Positions 1 through 13,714 of a stretch of DNA of 64,000 nt are shown here, piece after piece. This DNA is from Maratus speciosus (Eukaryota; Arthropoda; Arachnida; Araneae; Salticidae). The notes under the pieces are model-generated. The model saw only the letters and a program-made list of their open reading frames with translations, had not been told where the DNA came from and searched no databases. The stretch is taken from assembly GCA_963932465.1 (NCBI GenBank), contig OZ010800.1, positions 99,839,307 through 99,903,306 on the forward strand. Reading direction: 5' to 3'. Position 1 is the stretch's first letter, and every line of letters begins with the position of its first letter. Both the position numbers and the translations under genes were made by a program.

Positions 1-202
1 ATGTAAAATAATAGATTTCAGGATTGTTCATTTAAGTATTAAAATATACATTAAAAGTTAATGCAAAATCGAGGTATTGTCAACATGCTTAAAATTTCAA
101 TTCTAATTATTAGTCTCAGGAATGGAAAGACTATGTAAAAAAATATTTATATTTAGGAATGAATAATATTTAACAGATTTGCATAAGTTAGCAATTGTAT
201 CT

Positions 203-578
203 TTATTCCGTAATGAGAAAAAAATTATTTTTGAAAATTTTTGAGATAAAAATGCAATATTTCTATTGCTCCTTTAGTCATGAGGGAGAGCACTGGCAAG
301 TTTACAATTGCCACTTTGCACATTTTTTTGCAATTGACCTTATAGCTAAAAGTATATATTTTAAATATCGAATGTTTCATTCTTGCCTTTTTATTCCTTA
401 ATGAGAAAAAATTTAAATAGTAAAAAATGTTTAGGGTAAAATCTAATATTTCTATCACTTCTTTTTAAGTGAAGGAAAGCTTTATTAAACTTTTAAATTA
501 TTTGGTATTATAGATAAAAGTGTATATTTTTAATATAGAAAATTTTACTCTTGCTTTCAGTTTATTTTTGGCTATGAA
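203..578. repeat. Diverged tandem duplication (~188-bp unit, two copies)
   Basis: Two successive units begin with TTATTCCNTAATGAGAAAAA (about 203 and 391) and share the order of several blocks: ATATTTCTAT, an AGTCATGAGG/AAGTGAAGG block, TATAGMTAAAAGT, and a closing CTTGC-rich block. The copies are strongly diverged. A possible third partial unit lies near 900-1020, with TTTCTAT, a long T run and a GGTGAGGGAAATACATGGCAACT block. The short open frames here are not convincing genes. Confidence 0.45.
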
Positions 579-953
579 TATATTTATTTTAAACTACAGT
601 ATATAATATATATATATGTATATACATATTACGTTGAACAAAAATTATATATTTATCCTCTAAATCCATAGATGGCAGCACGACATTTTCTCCCCTTGTA
701 AATCGTGCAATATTGTAAAAAACGCCCGCGGATTAAAAGGAGAAAGCTCTTGGAATGCAACAAATATTACCTTTTTAACCCAATATTGTAACTTTAAAAA
801 TCAAAAGTCAAACTTGAATTTTGCTTTAGCATATCTTGGACTTATTCCTCTTTATGTCTGTGCAATAACTGTAATGTCTGACCTTTACTTCATTATATTT
901 TTGGGCCTATAAATAAGAGGAAAAATTACGATTTTGTCATTTTTTAAAGTTTC

Positions 954-988
<35 letters not shown>

Positions 989-2600
989 GTGAGGGAAATA
1001 CATGGCAACTTAAAAACTTTAGCATTTCGATCTTAATATGTAACACTACACCAGGCATCAATTTCACGGATGTTTTTGAATTCCTTTAATTTTTCTCAAA
1101 ATTGACAAATTTTCCATTTTTACAACAAAATTAATATTAATCATGACGTTACCAAATTATTATTACTAAATAAATACGAAGGCAATTTTCCAGAGATTAC
1201 AATATTATAAAAAGATTTAATTTATGCTAAATTATTTTCAAGATACGGAACTTCAATCTTGCAACTTTGAACAATTGTACACATGCCATTCTATGTCACA
1301 AGTTATTTAAATGTCCAGAACTTCCACATTTTTTTTTAATTTTTTGTCGAAATATTTCACCATGCTCTATTTGAATATGAAATGAATCTGTGTATCAAAT
1401 TTTATTAAAATTGTTTACTATGCAGCCACGAAATTTTTAAATTTTTTGCTCATTTTGTGTGGAATTACAAAACAACATTTTCGGTGAAAATGGATCAAGT
1501 AAAAAGCTGTGTTTATTTAATTTCCACTAATGTGAAAACATGATGTAGTAAAGGATAAATACTTTTTTCATTTTAAATTTAAACTATACATACCACCAAC
1601 ATTCGTTTTAATAGTAAAATCCACAAGAAATTATCACAATATCTGTCAAGTACATAAAGTTCAAGAAAATGTAATTTTTGTTTCCTATATTTATGCATAG
1701 GTATATTTAAATTATTGTTTGCACCAAATATGATACCATTGAAATGTTAGGTCTTATTATTTTTCTGTTTTTGAAAGCTAAAGTATGTTTTTAAAGGACA
1801 ACAGTCTACGGTGCATTATGTGTTTTGATCAACAAAAGTTTGGAATTTATTTATTTTTTTTTTGTTGTTGTTAAATGTAGATAATTCAATCTCTTAAAGA
1901 ACTATATTTATCATTGAAAAAGTTTTAAAGTCAGCGTTCTGAACCGAATAATTAGTCAAACTCATTCGGAGGGAGCTCGAATTTAATGCATAACCGGTTT
2001 TAGCTAACAAAAAAAAAATTTAATGCGTGGACTAACATAAAAAAGTATTTAGTAAAATTGGTTGTAACGAGTGAAACGTGGATACCGAGAACAAATATTT
2101 TGAAAACTCGCAAAAGAATTACCCGTTTTTCTCGATTTTCGAAAGAAAAATAGATTAATTTTGGTCATTTAAATACTTAAAAAAACAGGCTGAAACATTG
2201 AAGAGATGATCTCCTAAGCAGTATTTTCTTTTAGATTATTTATTGTTCGTTCTACCAACTGACAGGAAAACAAAACCCATTAATGCAGTTACAAAATATA
2301 TATACTGTTAATAGAAGATGTAGAAAACTTGTGTCAATTAGGTATGTGAAAACAAAAAAAAAATAAATAAATAAAACAGAATATTTAAAAAAATATAGCC
2401 TAAAAAATATAGCCTAAATAATATATAAATTGTAAACCGGATTCTGTTAATTGTAATACATTCATAGAAATAATTATCATTTATAAATTCAGAATGAAAA
2501 GTTTTAAAGAGAATAATAATATGACATTAGTAATGTAGTAATTAGCCGTTTGTAATTCAGTAATTAACTATTAACAATGTAATAAATAACCAGGAGTTAA
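579..2600. other. AT-rich intergenic stretch, no gene seen
   Basis: Apart from a poly(T) run at about 959-985 and scattered A/T homopolymers, I see no open frame with a recognisable motif, no RNA gene and no clear inverted repeat in this stretch. Confidence 0.6.
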
Positions 2601-2609
2601 TTAATAATT

Positions 2610-3085
2610 ACCATATATGCTCGCGTATAAGCCCGTTCGAGTAAAAGCCGAAAGCCGATTTTGAATGACAAAATATTGGTAAAAATCAATACTCGCGTAT
2701 AATATGACCCTAAAAAAAAAAAAAAATAAATAAAAAAAAATACAAAAATACAAAAAGACTTTGCAAAAACAAAGACAAAAATTACATTTTTAATGAAATA
2801 CTAAACAAGCAAAACTAATTACATAAAAAATTATGAAACATTAAACTAATTCTTCAAATTCGGAATCACCATCTGAATCTCCAAAAAGTTCGATGAAATA
2901 CAGTACCGTTGCTTCTTTTTCATAAAAATCAGACTCAGAACTGATGAATTTTGGACATCACTTTCGCAAATAAAATTGTCCTCAGTGTCCATCGACATCA
3001 TTGTAGATACCACAGTTTTTAAATGTTGACAGTTATTAAACAATGAATTGGATCCTTTGATAAGAAATAGAAATAAATAGTGCAC
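2610..3085 (-). pseudogene. C-terminal relic of a pogo/jerky-like transposase with a terminal repeat fragment
   Basis: On the minus strand two adjacent reading frames give a serine- and acid-rich tail. One contains MDTEDNFICESDVQNSS (roughly 3000-2945). After a frame change the next contains SSESDFYEKE and ends GDSDGDSEFEELV followed by a stop near 2840. Acidic tails of this kind are common at the C terminus of CENP-B/jerky/Tigger-type DDE transposases. Just beyond, at 2610-2700, lies CTCGCGTATAAGCC and a second CTCGCGTATAA on the same strand. CGTATAAGCC is a motif I associate with ends of DNA transposons in animals. No catalytic region is visible upstream, so this is at best a 3' remnant. 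The family assignment is inference from composition and position, not from catalytic residues. Confidence 0.35.
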
Positions 3086-3379
3086 TAGCTACGCGATTTC
3101 GAACGTTCTATTTTGTTTTTTTAATTAACTTTATGAATATGAAATTATTTTTTGAAACGATTTTCATATATCTAATTATAAATACAAAATAAGAATAAAT
3201 TAAAATATTGAAAGCGCTTCAGAAATTTCCACGAAAGCATTGTGAAAAACAGTGGGTTTCGAGAGGATTTCACTATTGTTGCTCATTTTACCTATTTGAA
3301 AAAGTACTCTTTGTGTATTTTTATAATTTCTGCAAAAATTATATATTTAAAAAATAACTAACGGATTAATAATGTAATC

Positions 3380-3380
<1 letters not shown>

Positions 3381-3437
<57 letters not shown>
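3381..3437. repeat. (AT)n microsatellite
   Basis: Uninterrupted AT dinucleotide run of about 55 bases. Confidence 0.95.
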
Positions 3438-3439
<2 letters not shown>

Positions 3440-3967
3440 AATCAGATGCTTGCTAATTAAATTATTTACAAATCATGCTAGAATTCAACTAATTGTTAAT
3501 ATCATTCTAAAGCAGGCAATATAAAATTACATACGCCGACGATAAAATACTGTTATCTAATTGTCTGCGTGCTTAAAATTAAGGTAATTCTCAAATTTAA
3601 TGCTTAATAAATGCGAAACTTTCACACAGTTTCTTAATATTTAAAAGTAAATCCATAAAATTGACATAACTGACTAATGAAGCGAATTGTGAAGGAATGG
3701 CGTTTTCCCTATTGATAAACAAAAATACTTATCCATTTATATGCTATTTTTGTCACATGGCAACAGATTTTTCTCCTTCACTCGATGTCACGTATGGGAA
3801 TTCGGTTCAAAAAGCGCACGTCGCGGCATTTTTTGAAAGATACATTCTCTTTAGCAAAACAGGGAAAACGCCGTTTAAATTACATAATTTCTGAATAAGA
3901 AAACCTGCCAATTCCATGCGTTTACGAATTCAGTAATGTGTCAAAACGTTTTAAGAACAGCCTTAAA

Positions 3968-4019
<52 letters not shown>

Positions 4020-4568
4020 TATTATTATTCTGTGCAAAAAAGAAATAAATAAATAAAAATAAAATTATAAAATAAAAAATATTTTTTGTTAGGATTATTA
4101 TCCTGCTTCAAAATATTACAAAATACACTTTTTTTTAAAAACTTTTTATTAAAACTAGGGGATTGTATCCGGGCTTCTCGGGTGGTCGAATATAGGTGAA
4201 AACCAATTTTTTTAATTAAAAAGTATTTTTTTACATGCAATATATTTTTTAGATTGTCCACTAAAAATTTAAAAAAAAAAAAACTTTTTTCATATGAAAA
4301 ATTAGAATTATACAATCAAATAAATTTTTGAAATTTAACAAAAGTGATTTTTTCGTATTAGCCGCATACTAGTAGTTATTAAGAGCCCAAGATTTTTCTG
4401 CCTACGGTATCCTTTTATTTTCTGATAATTTCAGAGCTTTAAGCGCGTAGTTCAGTTATATGTCTGTTAAATTTGTGTTTTATTTATATTATTTTATGTT
4501 TTAATCATAGAGGAAGTTTTATTTTTGTTTATGAAATATTAGTCATAAGGAAATGATGAACAAATTTA
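3438..4568. other. AT-rich stretch with long poly(T), no gene seen
   Basis: A poly(T) tract covers about 3971-4017. I see no coding motif or RNA gene. The frames at 3697-3894 and 4025-4315 lack recognisable composition and are probably chance. Confidence 0.55.
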
Positions 4569-5375
4569 CAGTCATCCCCACTTAATCCGCTCACGGATGA
4601 TCGAATATCCCGCTTATTCGAATAGAATCCACCGGAACCGAATTTATCCTATTGGTTCTATGTTTCCCCGCTTAAACCAAGTACATTTTACGAACGTCCC
4701 CGCTTAATCGAAAAACAACTGTGTTACCATTGTTTGAAAATAGGTGTAGAAAGCACGTTTCAGCTGGAACTTCCTTCCTCCTTTTGTCATTTTCGGTTCC
4801 TTTAGGTTTAAAACAAATTTTCAGTTCTTCCTGCAATGATTTCGGCCAGCAGATGTATAATGGATAGGTCAAATGATTTTCCTCCCCCTTGATCTCTCCA
4901 CCATCACTTCTTGCTGTTAACCAGGCTTTAATGGCAATGCGCCGCCACTCGAGATGGTAGTTGTAATATTTTGCACTCGTTCGAAAAATAACTGGGGATT
5001 TATTCCTTTAAATTTCCACCTAAACAAACCACTTTCAACGATTTTTTTAAGGCATTATAAGTAACGTAAATTAGAAGTAGCGAAGTTTTGACAAAATTCA
5101 AACGAGCTACATTAAGTGTGATGGAAACCATATAAATGTATGTACTGACATTGCATCAATACGTATTTACTTTATATTAGCATTTGTATTTATTTTAGTT
5201 TATGTTATTCTGCTAACAATTTATTATGCTGTTAATTAAATATACCGTAGATGTTTATTTTGCCTTTTTATTACGCATTAAATATTGCAGTTATGATTCC
5301 CCGTTTAATCAAATACCCCGCTTAATCGAATATTATTTCTGGAACCGTCAATAATTGTTTAAACAGGAACGACTG
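4569..5375. mobile_element. Non-autonomous Tigger/pogo-like DNA element with TA target duplication
   Basis: The left end reads TA then CAGTCATCCCCACTTAATCC, and the right end closes with GGAACGACTG then TA (5376-5377), so the two ends are inverted CAGTCRTYCC termini flanked by TA. The motif CCCCGCTTAATCGAA or close variants occurs near 4605, 4660, 4697, 5300 and 5318, towards both ends. Such subterminal repeats are typical of transposase-binding regions. CAGTCGT-type termini with TA duplication fit the Tigger/pogo branch of IS630-Tc1-mariner elements. No transposase is encoded in the ~0.8 kb. Confidence 0.65.
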
Positions 5376-7312
5376 TATGTTGTTTTAAGGGCAAACGGAT
5401 TAATCTTTCTTAATCGATGTACACGCGATAGAGATAAATTTAAAAATGAACGTCTCATACCCGCAATCCCACTTAAAAAAAAAAAAATAGGTACTTTAAT
5501 TTGAAAATTTTAAAATCATTTTAACTCAAAACGTGAAGTCACGATTGTCAGCAACATCTTTGCATGTGAACAGTGGCACTCTTAACTCGAGATTCTAATA
5601 TCAATACCGGAGAGTAAAAAATGCAGTGATTTATGCTTTTTGACGCATTTGTGTTAGAAAGTTTATTTTTATCTAAGAAAATACTCGTTTTCTTTTAAAT
5701 ATTACGTCATTTTAACTTTCACATAGTGGTTGAAACTTACGTATACAGATGGCAAAAAATATGGAAACTATATGAGGAAAATGCGCGTTTTCAAAAGCAG
5801 TACGTCATTTACCGTTCCAAAATACTATGTTCCTAATGGGATTTTGCGCCATTAAAACCTGTTGAACAATTTTTATCAACAGTTTTGAATTTTTATCGAA
5901 TAAGCACATGAATAAAGATAAATAAACCTCATTATTTCTTCCTTCTCTGCAATAATGAAAACTATCTCATTACCATAATTTTGAAGAAGTTTCACAGAAT
6001 ACTTAAATTAATTTAAATACTTAAAATTAAAATATAATAATGGTATATTAAAAAAAAACATCTACTGCGGGCACATCTATAAATGAATAGCTTTCAGTAA
6101 AAAAAAAAAAGAAAAAAAATATATATATATATATATTAGTAAATTTGGTTCACCAAAGAGCTCAGGGCTGATGACTAAATAACATTCATGTGTTTTAAAT
6201 ATATAGATTTATAAAAAATATAAATTAAGCAAATTATGTGATTTTGATAAAATTACAGTAATATGTCTTAAAGAATAGAAATATAATTTTATTAGCAGAT
6301 AGAATTTTGGACAAAAACTTGAGTAACCTGATATTACTTTAAATCTCGAATTATTGCCAAGATTCTTTTTTGATTGCTTGTCTAACTCGGCGAAGTGAAT
6401 TCATCAATATTTTTTAATAAAATGACGTTAATTGCATCCGCTAAAGCATCCCACTTTTAAAATCCCGTCTTAAACAACGTCTATAGAATGGTATGCAAAT
6501 GATATCATTATCGCGGAATAATACACAAACTCAGCAGAAAGTAATGACGTCATTTAAGAAGCTCGGCCAAACAATCTCTGGCATCTAATGATTTATATGG
6601 CTTCATTTTTTGTTTATAATAGCTCCATGTTTTATTGGAAGTCATTCATTCATATTTTTTTCAAAATTCCGAAAGTGTAATTACCTATGGATTAAAAAAA
6701 TTTATTCTTTCTGATTTTTGATAAGAATAAAGTAAATTCGGAGAAAATAATCACACAAATATTCTTCAAAATGCATTTTTGTAAAAGGCAAGTGTATCGT
6801 TTGTAAAGTTAAATTGCAATAAACTAAAAATCATTTAATTGATAAATAAAGACGAAATAAAGCCAAAACTCACCGGGTTCTATAACAGGCGATATTCTTG
6901 ACACAGCAAGTATTTTAATTTCAATTTTTTTTTTCAGGTTTTATGAGAAGATAGCAATAATCTACATACATCAATCTATTATTTTTCTTTTTTTCCCTTT
7001 ACTTTCAACAAAAATGGAGTAATTCAGTTGCCACGATTAGAAAAAAAGTAAAAAAAAAAAAATACAAAAAATTTAATATCTTAAAATTAAATTGAGATAC
7101 ATCTTTCAAACAAATTTCATTTAAAAGAATATTTTTTCCTTATACGACGGTGTAATAATTTATGTGCGATGTTTAGAAGTTTAAAAAATTGCAGTAAAGA
7201 AAATTGCAAACCAAAATTTTATTTCAAATTTCAATGTGTTGCCCTTTTCAAAATGACGTATGCATTACGCACAGATATATTTCTCCTTTATAATATAGAT
7301 ATCATTTTTGTG

Positions 7313-7757
7313 ACGTTCAATATATATAGTTACATACATAATTTGAGATATCTAGTGTGTTAGCCTGGGAAAAATAATAATGCGTCACTTATTACATCTA
7401 ACGACAAAAACTTAACCAAAATCAAGCGATACAATACCAAAACAATTTGTTGAATGTAATCTATTCGCTATGAAGTCACAAATAAGAAATATGTAGGACT
7501 AATTTGGGGAACGTCGGGTGGGGTAAGCAATATTTGCTTTGTTTTTACAGAAAAATTTCCCCGTGTTTCTCTGGTATAATTATATCTTACCTACATAATT
7601 TCCCTTCCCCGGTATGCAATCTGATTGCAATTCAGCAAAACGGCCTTAATGAGTTCCTGCAAACCATCTTCGAGGGGTGGAAATTTTCGGGATCAGCTAT
7701 TAGTCAAACAGCGCATTTTTTAACGATGTTTTTCCTAGGACTGCGGTAATCCCCGTC
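7313..7757. other. Spacer of the inner inverted repeat, no gene seen
   Basis: The segment has somewhat higher GC than its surroundings near 7500-7750 (GGGGAACGTCGGGTGGGG). It carries an open frame of 81 codons (7504-7749) without recognisable motifs. I cannot assign any function. Confidence 0.4.
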
Positions 7758-7981
<224 letters not shown>

Positions 7982-8699
7982 CCTAATGAAACGAATTTAT
8001 GAAAAGATTTTATGAAACGACTGATTAAACGACTGATTATGTTTCACGGCTACTTCTCATAAAATATGGAATACTATATGGTGAAATTAACACCTAAAAT
8101 CCGTATTGATCGAAGATCTCAATGCTGGTATTAGAATTTCAAAATTTGAATTAGTTTTTGAGATATTACTTTTTTCTAATTTGAATTTAATTATTCCAAT
8201 AATTGCAACTAAATTACTCCATTTTTGTTAAATAAGGGAGAAAACGGATAACGATGGGAATTATTAGATTTCTTCTTTTCCGCCATTTTCAAATTAAAGT
8301 TGAAATTATCTTTTATTTCAATCGGTAGCGAAGACAACATTGAGATTAAATAATGTTTTTTTTTCTTTTTTTTTTCAGGAAATTTTGAAAATAAAATCCA
8401 TTAAATATTAATACTATTATTAATATTATATAAATAATAATTTCTTATTTAATTTAATTAAATTTTCATCCTTTCAAGAGATAATTTTTGCATATTTTTG
8501 AAAGGTTATTATTTCAAATTCTTGCCAATCGTAGAAAAAAATGCAAAGAATAATATGTCCTTAACATTAAACATTTATTTACACCTGACAATTTAAAACA
8601 CACAAACTTCATAATTAAATGATTACATGTTAAAGGGGGGGGGGTATATTGAAAAATATATATTAAAATATAAAAATTATTTAATATAAAAATTGTATT
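7982..8699. other. AT-rich spacer, no gene seen
   Basis: This is the right part of the spacer of the inner inverted repeat. It holds only A/T-rich sequence and a G run near 8636-8644. Confidence 0.5.
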
Positions 8700-9845
8700 T
8701 ACTATCTATATTATAAATGACAAACACATATGTCCATAACGTATACGTCATTGTGCGAATGGCAACACTTTGAGATTTGAAATGAAATTTCGGTTATACA
8801 ATTTTCGCATCAGAAAATTTTTAAAGTTTTAAAAATAGCACATTTTTAATTTTTCCACCGTCGTATAGGGGGGGGGGGTGAAATTTACTTTTAAATTCAA
8901 TTTATTTGAGTGCTGTATCTCAATTTTTTTTTTTTTTTTGTAGTTTTTAATACCATTTTTCTCATCGTGGCATCAAAAAAATACTTCATTTCTATTGAAA
9001 GTAAACGGAAAATAGTCGAAAATAGGAAATTACTGTATCTTTTTCTTCTCATTTTCTCATAAAACCTGAAAAAAAGTTGAAATTAAAATACGTGCTATGT
9101 CAACAATAGCGTCTGTTATTCCGCGATAATGACGTCATATGCATACTTTTCTATAGATGAAGTTTAAGACTGGATTGCTTTAGCGGATGCAAATGACGTC
9201 ATTTTAGATAAAAGCGTGCAATTTACTTCTTAAAACTGAAATATGTTTTGTAGAAGTGCGTCATTTCATAGCTCAGCTGCTTTGAAATTATCACAGGTAA
9301 AAATTCTTTACTTTTGAAAATAATGTAATCTAAATCCCACACAGATAAAACGCAATATTTTACAAAATTTAGAGTGTCTTTATAAAAGAGAGGTGACATG
9401 CAAATAATAGCAATTTATATTACAGAACTTGATGATTCCCGTCTGGATGGATTTGTTTCGCCGAGTTAGACAACCAAACAAAGAAGTTCCTTTCAATAAT
9501 TCGAGGTTTAAAATAATTTCAGGTTCCTGAAGTTTTTGTCCTGAATTCACACGACTAATAAAATTTAAATATTATTCTTTGGGGCACTCTACTATAATTT
9601 TATCGAAATAACATAATTAACCTAATTTAATTTTTCATATTTTTATATAATCTATATATTTAAAACACAAGTGTGTTTTTTAGTCATCTGCCCTGATTAT
9701 TCTGCTGAAAAAAATTTACTAATACTTTTTTTTTTTTTTTAACTGACAGCTGTTCATTTGTAGATGTGATCGCACTAGCTGTTTTATTTTATTTTATTTT
9801 ATTTTTATTTTTTTTTTTTTTGTAATCTCCAGTTTTATATTTTAA

Positions 9846-10830
9846 TTAGCAGAATCACCCGGCTTTGCCCGTGTTAAACATAACGGCCTTTCAGTTAAAA
9901 TAAAGTAAAATGAAATAATATGGCGATCACAATAATGGATCTTTGTGCATTCTCGCCAATAAAAGATAGAAAAATATAATAAGAAAACATGGCGTTACTA
10001 TGTTGGAATCATAGTAAAATTCCTGAACTTTAAACATCAAATTGCGCATTTTCTTTGGTCGGTGTATAATGGAATAACACATTATTTTAAAGGCGATACG
10101 AAAAAAGAAAAATTAATTAAATGCCGTGGCAGTTTTGGTTACAGTTTAGTGGTAATAATTTAGTGAAATTCTCGTTAGCATGCCACCTATGTATGCCACC
10201 TTTAAAGCAAAAACATGTCAGTTAGTCATGCTGAAATCATACAGATGGTGACAACGGCATAATCCATAAATTGTGCTTTTACTGGAATTTTTCTTAATTT
10301 CTAAAAATTGTCCAATTTTTTTTCTACATTGTCAAATAGATAAAAGTACTCTCAAATGAAATTTTTTGAAAATTGTATGTCATTTTTCTGATATTTAATT
10401 TAAAAGTATTTTTGAGAGATCGATATTTTTTAATTTGTGTGCAACCGAATTACGATAGATGAATCCGTTTGCACTTAACACAGTATTATAAGAAAAATAC
10501 ATCTCCATGAGTAACGCTGGGATCATATTTATGGTGGAAATGAACCTCACCCATAAATTTTGCTTTTACTGCTATCTCTTTAACCTCTAAACATCGCGCG
10601 TTCAATTTTTCCAACGTAGAATGAAAAACAAAAAGTACTTTTAATGATATTTGTTTTTACAGTGTAACTCAGTATACTGATTTTATATGTATTTTTAAGT
10701 AATTTTAAAGCATGAATATTTTATAAATATGCGTGCAACCAAATTACAAAAGATGAATCCGATTGCTCTTACAATGTGAATAATTCAGCATTTTTTTCGC
10801 GAACATTCCATAACTAAATAGGCAAACAAA
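9846..10830. repeat. Tandem direct duplication with ~290-bp spacing
   Basis: Blocks near 10259 and 10549 repeat in the same order: CCATAAATT-GTGCTTTTACT, then AAAAGTACT(C/T)T, then GTGTGCAACCGAATTACGAT and its variant near 10730, then GATGAATCCG-TTGC. The copies are diverged. Next to them, at ~9846-9870, lies CAGAATCACCCGGCTTTGCC. On the minus strand this reads as a GC-rich segment followed by CTAATT, reminiscent of a Helitron 3' end. No coding sequence is seen. Confidence 0.5.
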
Positions 10831-12194
10831 ATTACCTCCCCCCCCCCAAAAAAAAAAAAAATAAATAAAATAAAATAAAATAAATAAATAAATCGAATAT
10901 TCAAAATTATCAGATTAAAAAAAAATGCTATAAACAGTAAAAAAAAATCACGATTAGCAGCTTGTTAATACTAAAGTACCAAAAATGCTTTTTGGTTTTC
11001 TTTTTGGGCATTGTAAAATATATAGCAAATGTAAAAAAAAAAAAAATAAAAAAAATAAAAAAAAAATAAAATAAAAAAAAAATAAAAAATAAAAAATGTT
11101 TTAGTGTTTTTAAATTAAAAGATATTTTTTCTGCGCTGGGTATATGGCCACGGATATTCCAGGATAGATTGCCTGATTATTTTTAAGCGGAAACTTTCAT
11201 TCATGAAAACTAAATAAACAGCGACTAACCTGAAAATGTCATCAAATTCCAGAAGTTTTCTGTCCTGATGTCTAATTTTGAAGCTTTCTTTTAAAAGAGA
11301 AGGACCTATCTATTAGAAGCATTTGCGAAATTTCATTTTCTATGTAATATAAATCTTAGAAAAATTGTATTTTATGTAATTGTAATAATATAAATCGCAG
11401 AATGCTCTCGTTGCATTTAAGGTATTGAGACACTTAGTTAAATGGTGTAATTAATGATAAAGCATGCCAACAAAATAAGAAATAATACGTAGCGGCCGTT
11501 TGTATTTCAGAAAAATACATAATTTTGACGTAATTAGAGAAAATTATTTCAGCTTTTAAAATCAGAATGCTTGTTTTCTTTAGCAAGTATACGATTTCGC
11601 TGACAATACGCAGAAAAATGCAAAAAATACATCCAGATGACTTAGCATTTACTGAAATTTTAGTTCGCGTGGCTTAAAAATAAAGCCTTTACTTTATGGA
11701 TGATAATAATAAGAATTAATTTCGGAAGATCAAGAGTTTCCCCTCAGAATAAGACATTATTAGAAAGTGATATCATAGCTAGCAAACGATTTTTTTTGTA
11801 TTATCTTTTTCTTGATATTAAAGCGACTACGTTAAAATAGATTTTTTAACTTCAGAAGCATTCAACTAAGGTACTGCGTCATTTTAACACGTGTTTAGTT
11901 AAAGTTTTTACATATATAAAAGGAAAATATGCATTTTCTTCTTTGAATGACGCCAATTTTATAAACAGAAAAATATAGTGAGACAATCTGAATTTGTATT
12001 GGCTTATAAAACAAAGTACTCGAGTTATCATTTTTTTTTAATTATTCAGCAGTTTTACAGATGTGTGGCAACAGGAAAGAAATGATTGAATTGTAAAATT
12101 TAAAAAGAGATATTTCTATAATGTTAAATTATGGAAGGTGGTAGAAAAAAGCGATAAATAGTGGTCTGATGGTTTTTAAAGTAGAGAGTGATCT
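10831..12194. other. AT-rich stretch with A/T homopolymers, no gene seen
   Basis: C, A and mixed A/T homopolymers occur at 10835-10890 and 11032-11098. No coding motif, RNA gene or clear repeat arm is visible. Confidence 0.5.
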
Positions 12195-12949
12195 TTTCCA
12201 TTTCTTCAAAATTGTTAAATTTAAATAGCTTTCATTGTTGCAGACAATAGAGAAATAATGAGGTTTATTTATCTTTATTCATGCCATTTTCTGATAAAAA
12301 TTCAAAATTGGTGATAAAAATTGTTGTATAGGGTTTAGTGGCGCAAAATCCAATTAGGGGCATAATATTTTGAACGGAAAATGACACACTGCTTTTGGAA
12401 ACACGCATTTTCTCTTATAAATTTTCCATATATTTTTTTTTTCTTCTGTATGTGTATTCATACAAAGTTTCAGACACTAGACGAAATGCTTACGTAAGTG
12501 AAAATGTCATATTTAAAAGAAAATTATCATTTATTAGATAAAGCTAAACATTTTAACACAAATGCTCCTAAAAAACATAAATCGGGCAATATTTACTCTC
12601 CTCTTTTACGATTAGAATCTCAAGTTAATGTGCAACTGTTCACATACAAAGATGTTGCTGACCATCGTAACTTCAAGTTCTGAGTTAAAATGATTTTAAA
12701 ATGATCATATTAAAATACCATTTAAAAAATTGGTGAAAACAGAGATGAGACGTGCGCATGTAAATTTTGAGAAGGCGAACAGAATGTCGGGTTTATATTT
12801 CATGGGGAAAAAAAATCTATGATTTTGTCAAAGTGGAATAAATTTTGCTGCTTTCCATTCCAGAATAACAAGAATAAGAGCCTCAATTGATAACTTCATC
12901 ATAATAACTGATCTTTATTATATTTTGCTGATTACATATATATCTATAT

Positions 12950-13480
12950 TATAAAGTACAAACGTATCTTTGCGTAACACTGACGTCATTTTAGGAATGG
13001 TAACACTTCACGATCAAAATTCGGTTTTGAAATTTTCTCTACTGCAATTTTTTAACTTCTAATCATTGTACATTTTTATTTTTTGGAAAGTCGTTTAAGG
13101 AAAAAATCTACTTTCAGATGCAATTTGTTTAAAAATTATATCTTAATTGACTGATTTATTATTTTTTTTAAATAATTTTCAAGCATGATTTTTTGTAATT
13201 TATCTTATCACGAGCAGGCTTCAATATAATAATAATAATAAGCATTTTGCACATAAAGCAATAAAAATTGTTCAGCATTTATTTCTGACTAATTTTCTAT
13301 AACGAAATTAACACTTCCTCTATAAATAAATAAAAGAATAATATTAAAAAAACACATTTGTAATCGAATAATTTAATTTTTTTAGGCAGCAAAACAGGAA
13401 ACAACAACTTTCAAATGCAATTTGTTTGCAAAGTACATTTCAGTTTACAGATTGTCTATGGTTTAAAAACAAATTCAAAC
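12950..13480. repeat. Insertion of a dispersed repeat related to the inner inverted repeat
   Basis: ATCTATATTATAAAGTACAA at ~12950 matches the ATCTATATTATAAATGACAA at 8705. It is followed by GACGTCATTT, a TGGTAACACTT block and GATGCAATTTGTTT. A second GCAATTTGTTTGCAAA block sits at ~13420. This is a copy of the family found at 7.1, 8.9, 27.6, 31.1 and 60.3 kb, lying inside the right arm of the outer inverted repeat. Confidence 0.5.
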
Positions 13481-13709
13481 ATGGAATATTTTTAAATTTA
13501 TCTCTATTGCGTAAAGCTCGATTACGAAAGATTAATCCGTTTGCCTTTAAAACAAAATAAAGAGTTCATCATTTTATTATTCCAATATCCGATAAAAAAT
13601 TCCTCTATGAATAAATAAATAAAATAATTCCTAACACAGCTATTTTCACGTGAATATTAAAAAGTGAAAGAAAACTTTAAAATGATAAATTAATTAATAT
13701 TAGTTAAAA

Positions 13710-13714
13710 GCAGC
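13710..13714. other. 5' target-site duplication of the BEL element (GCAGC)
   Basis: GCAGC directly precedes the 5' LTR and is repeated directly after the 3' LTR at 19794-19798. BEL/Pao integrases usually generate 4-6 bp duplications. Confidence 0.9.
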
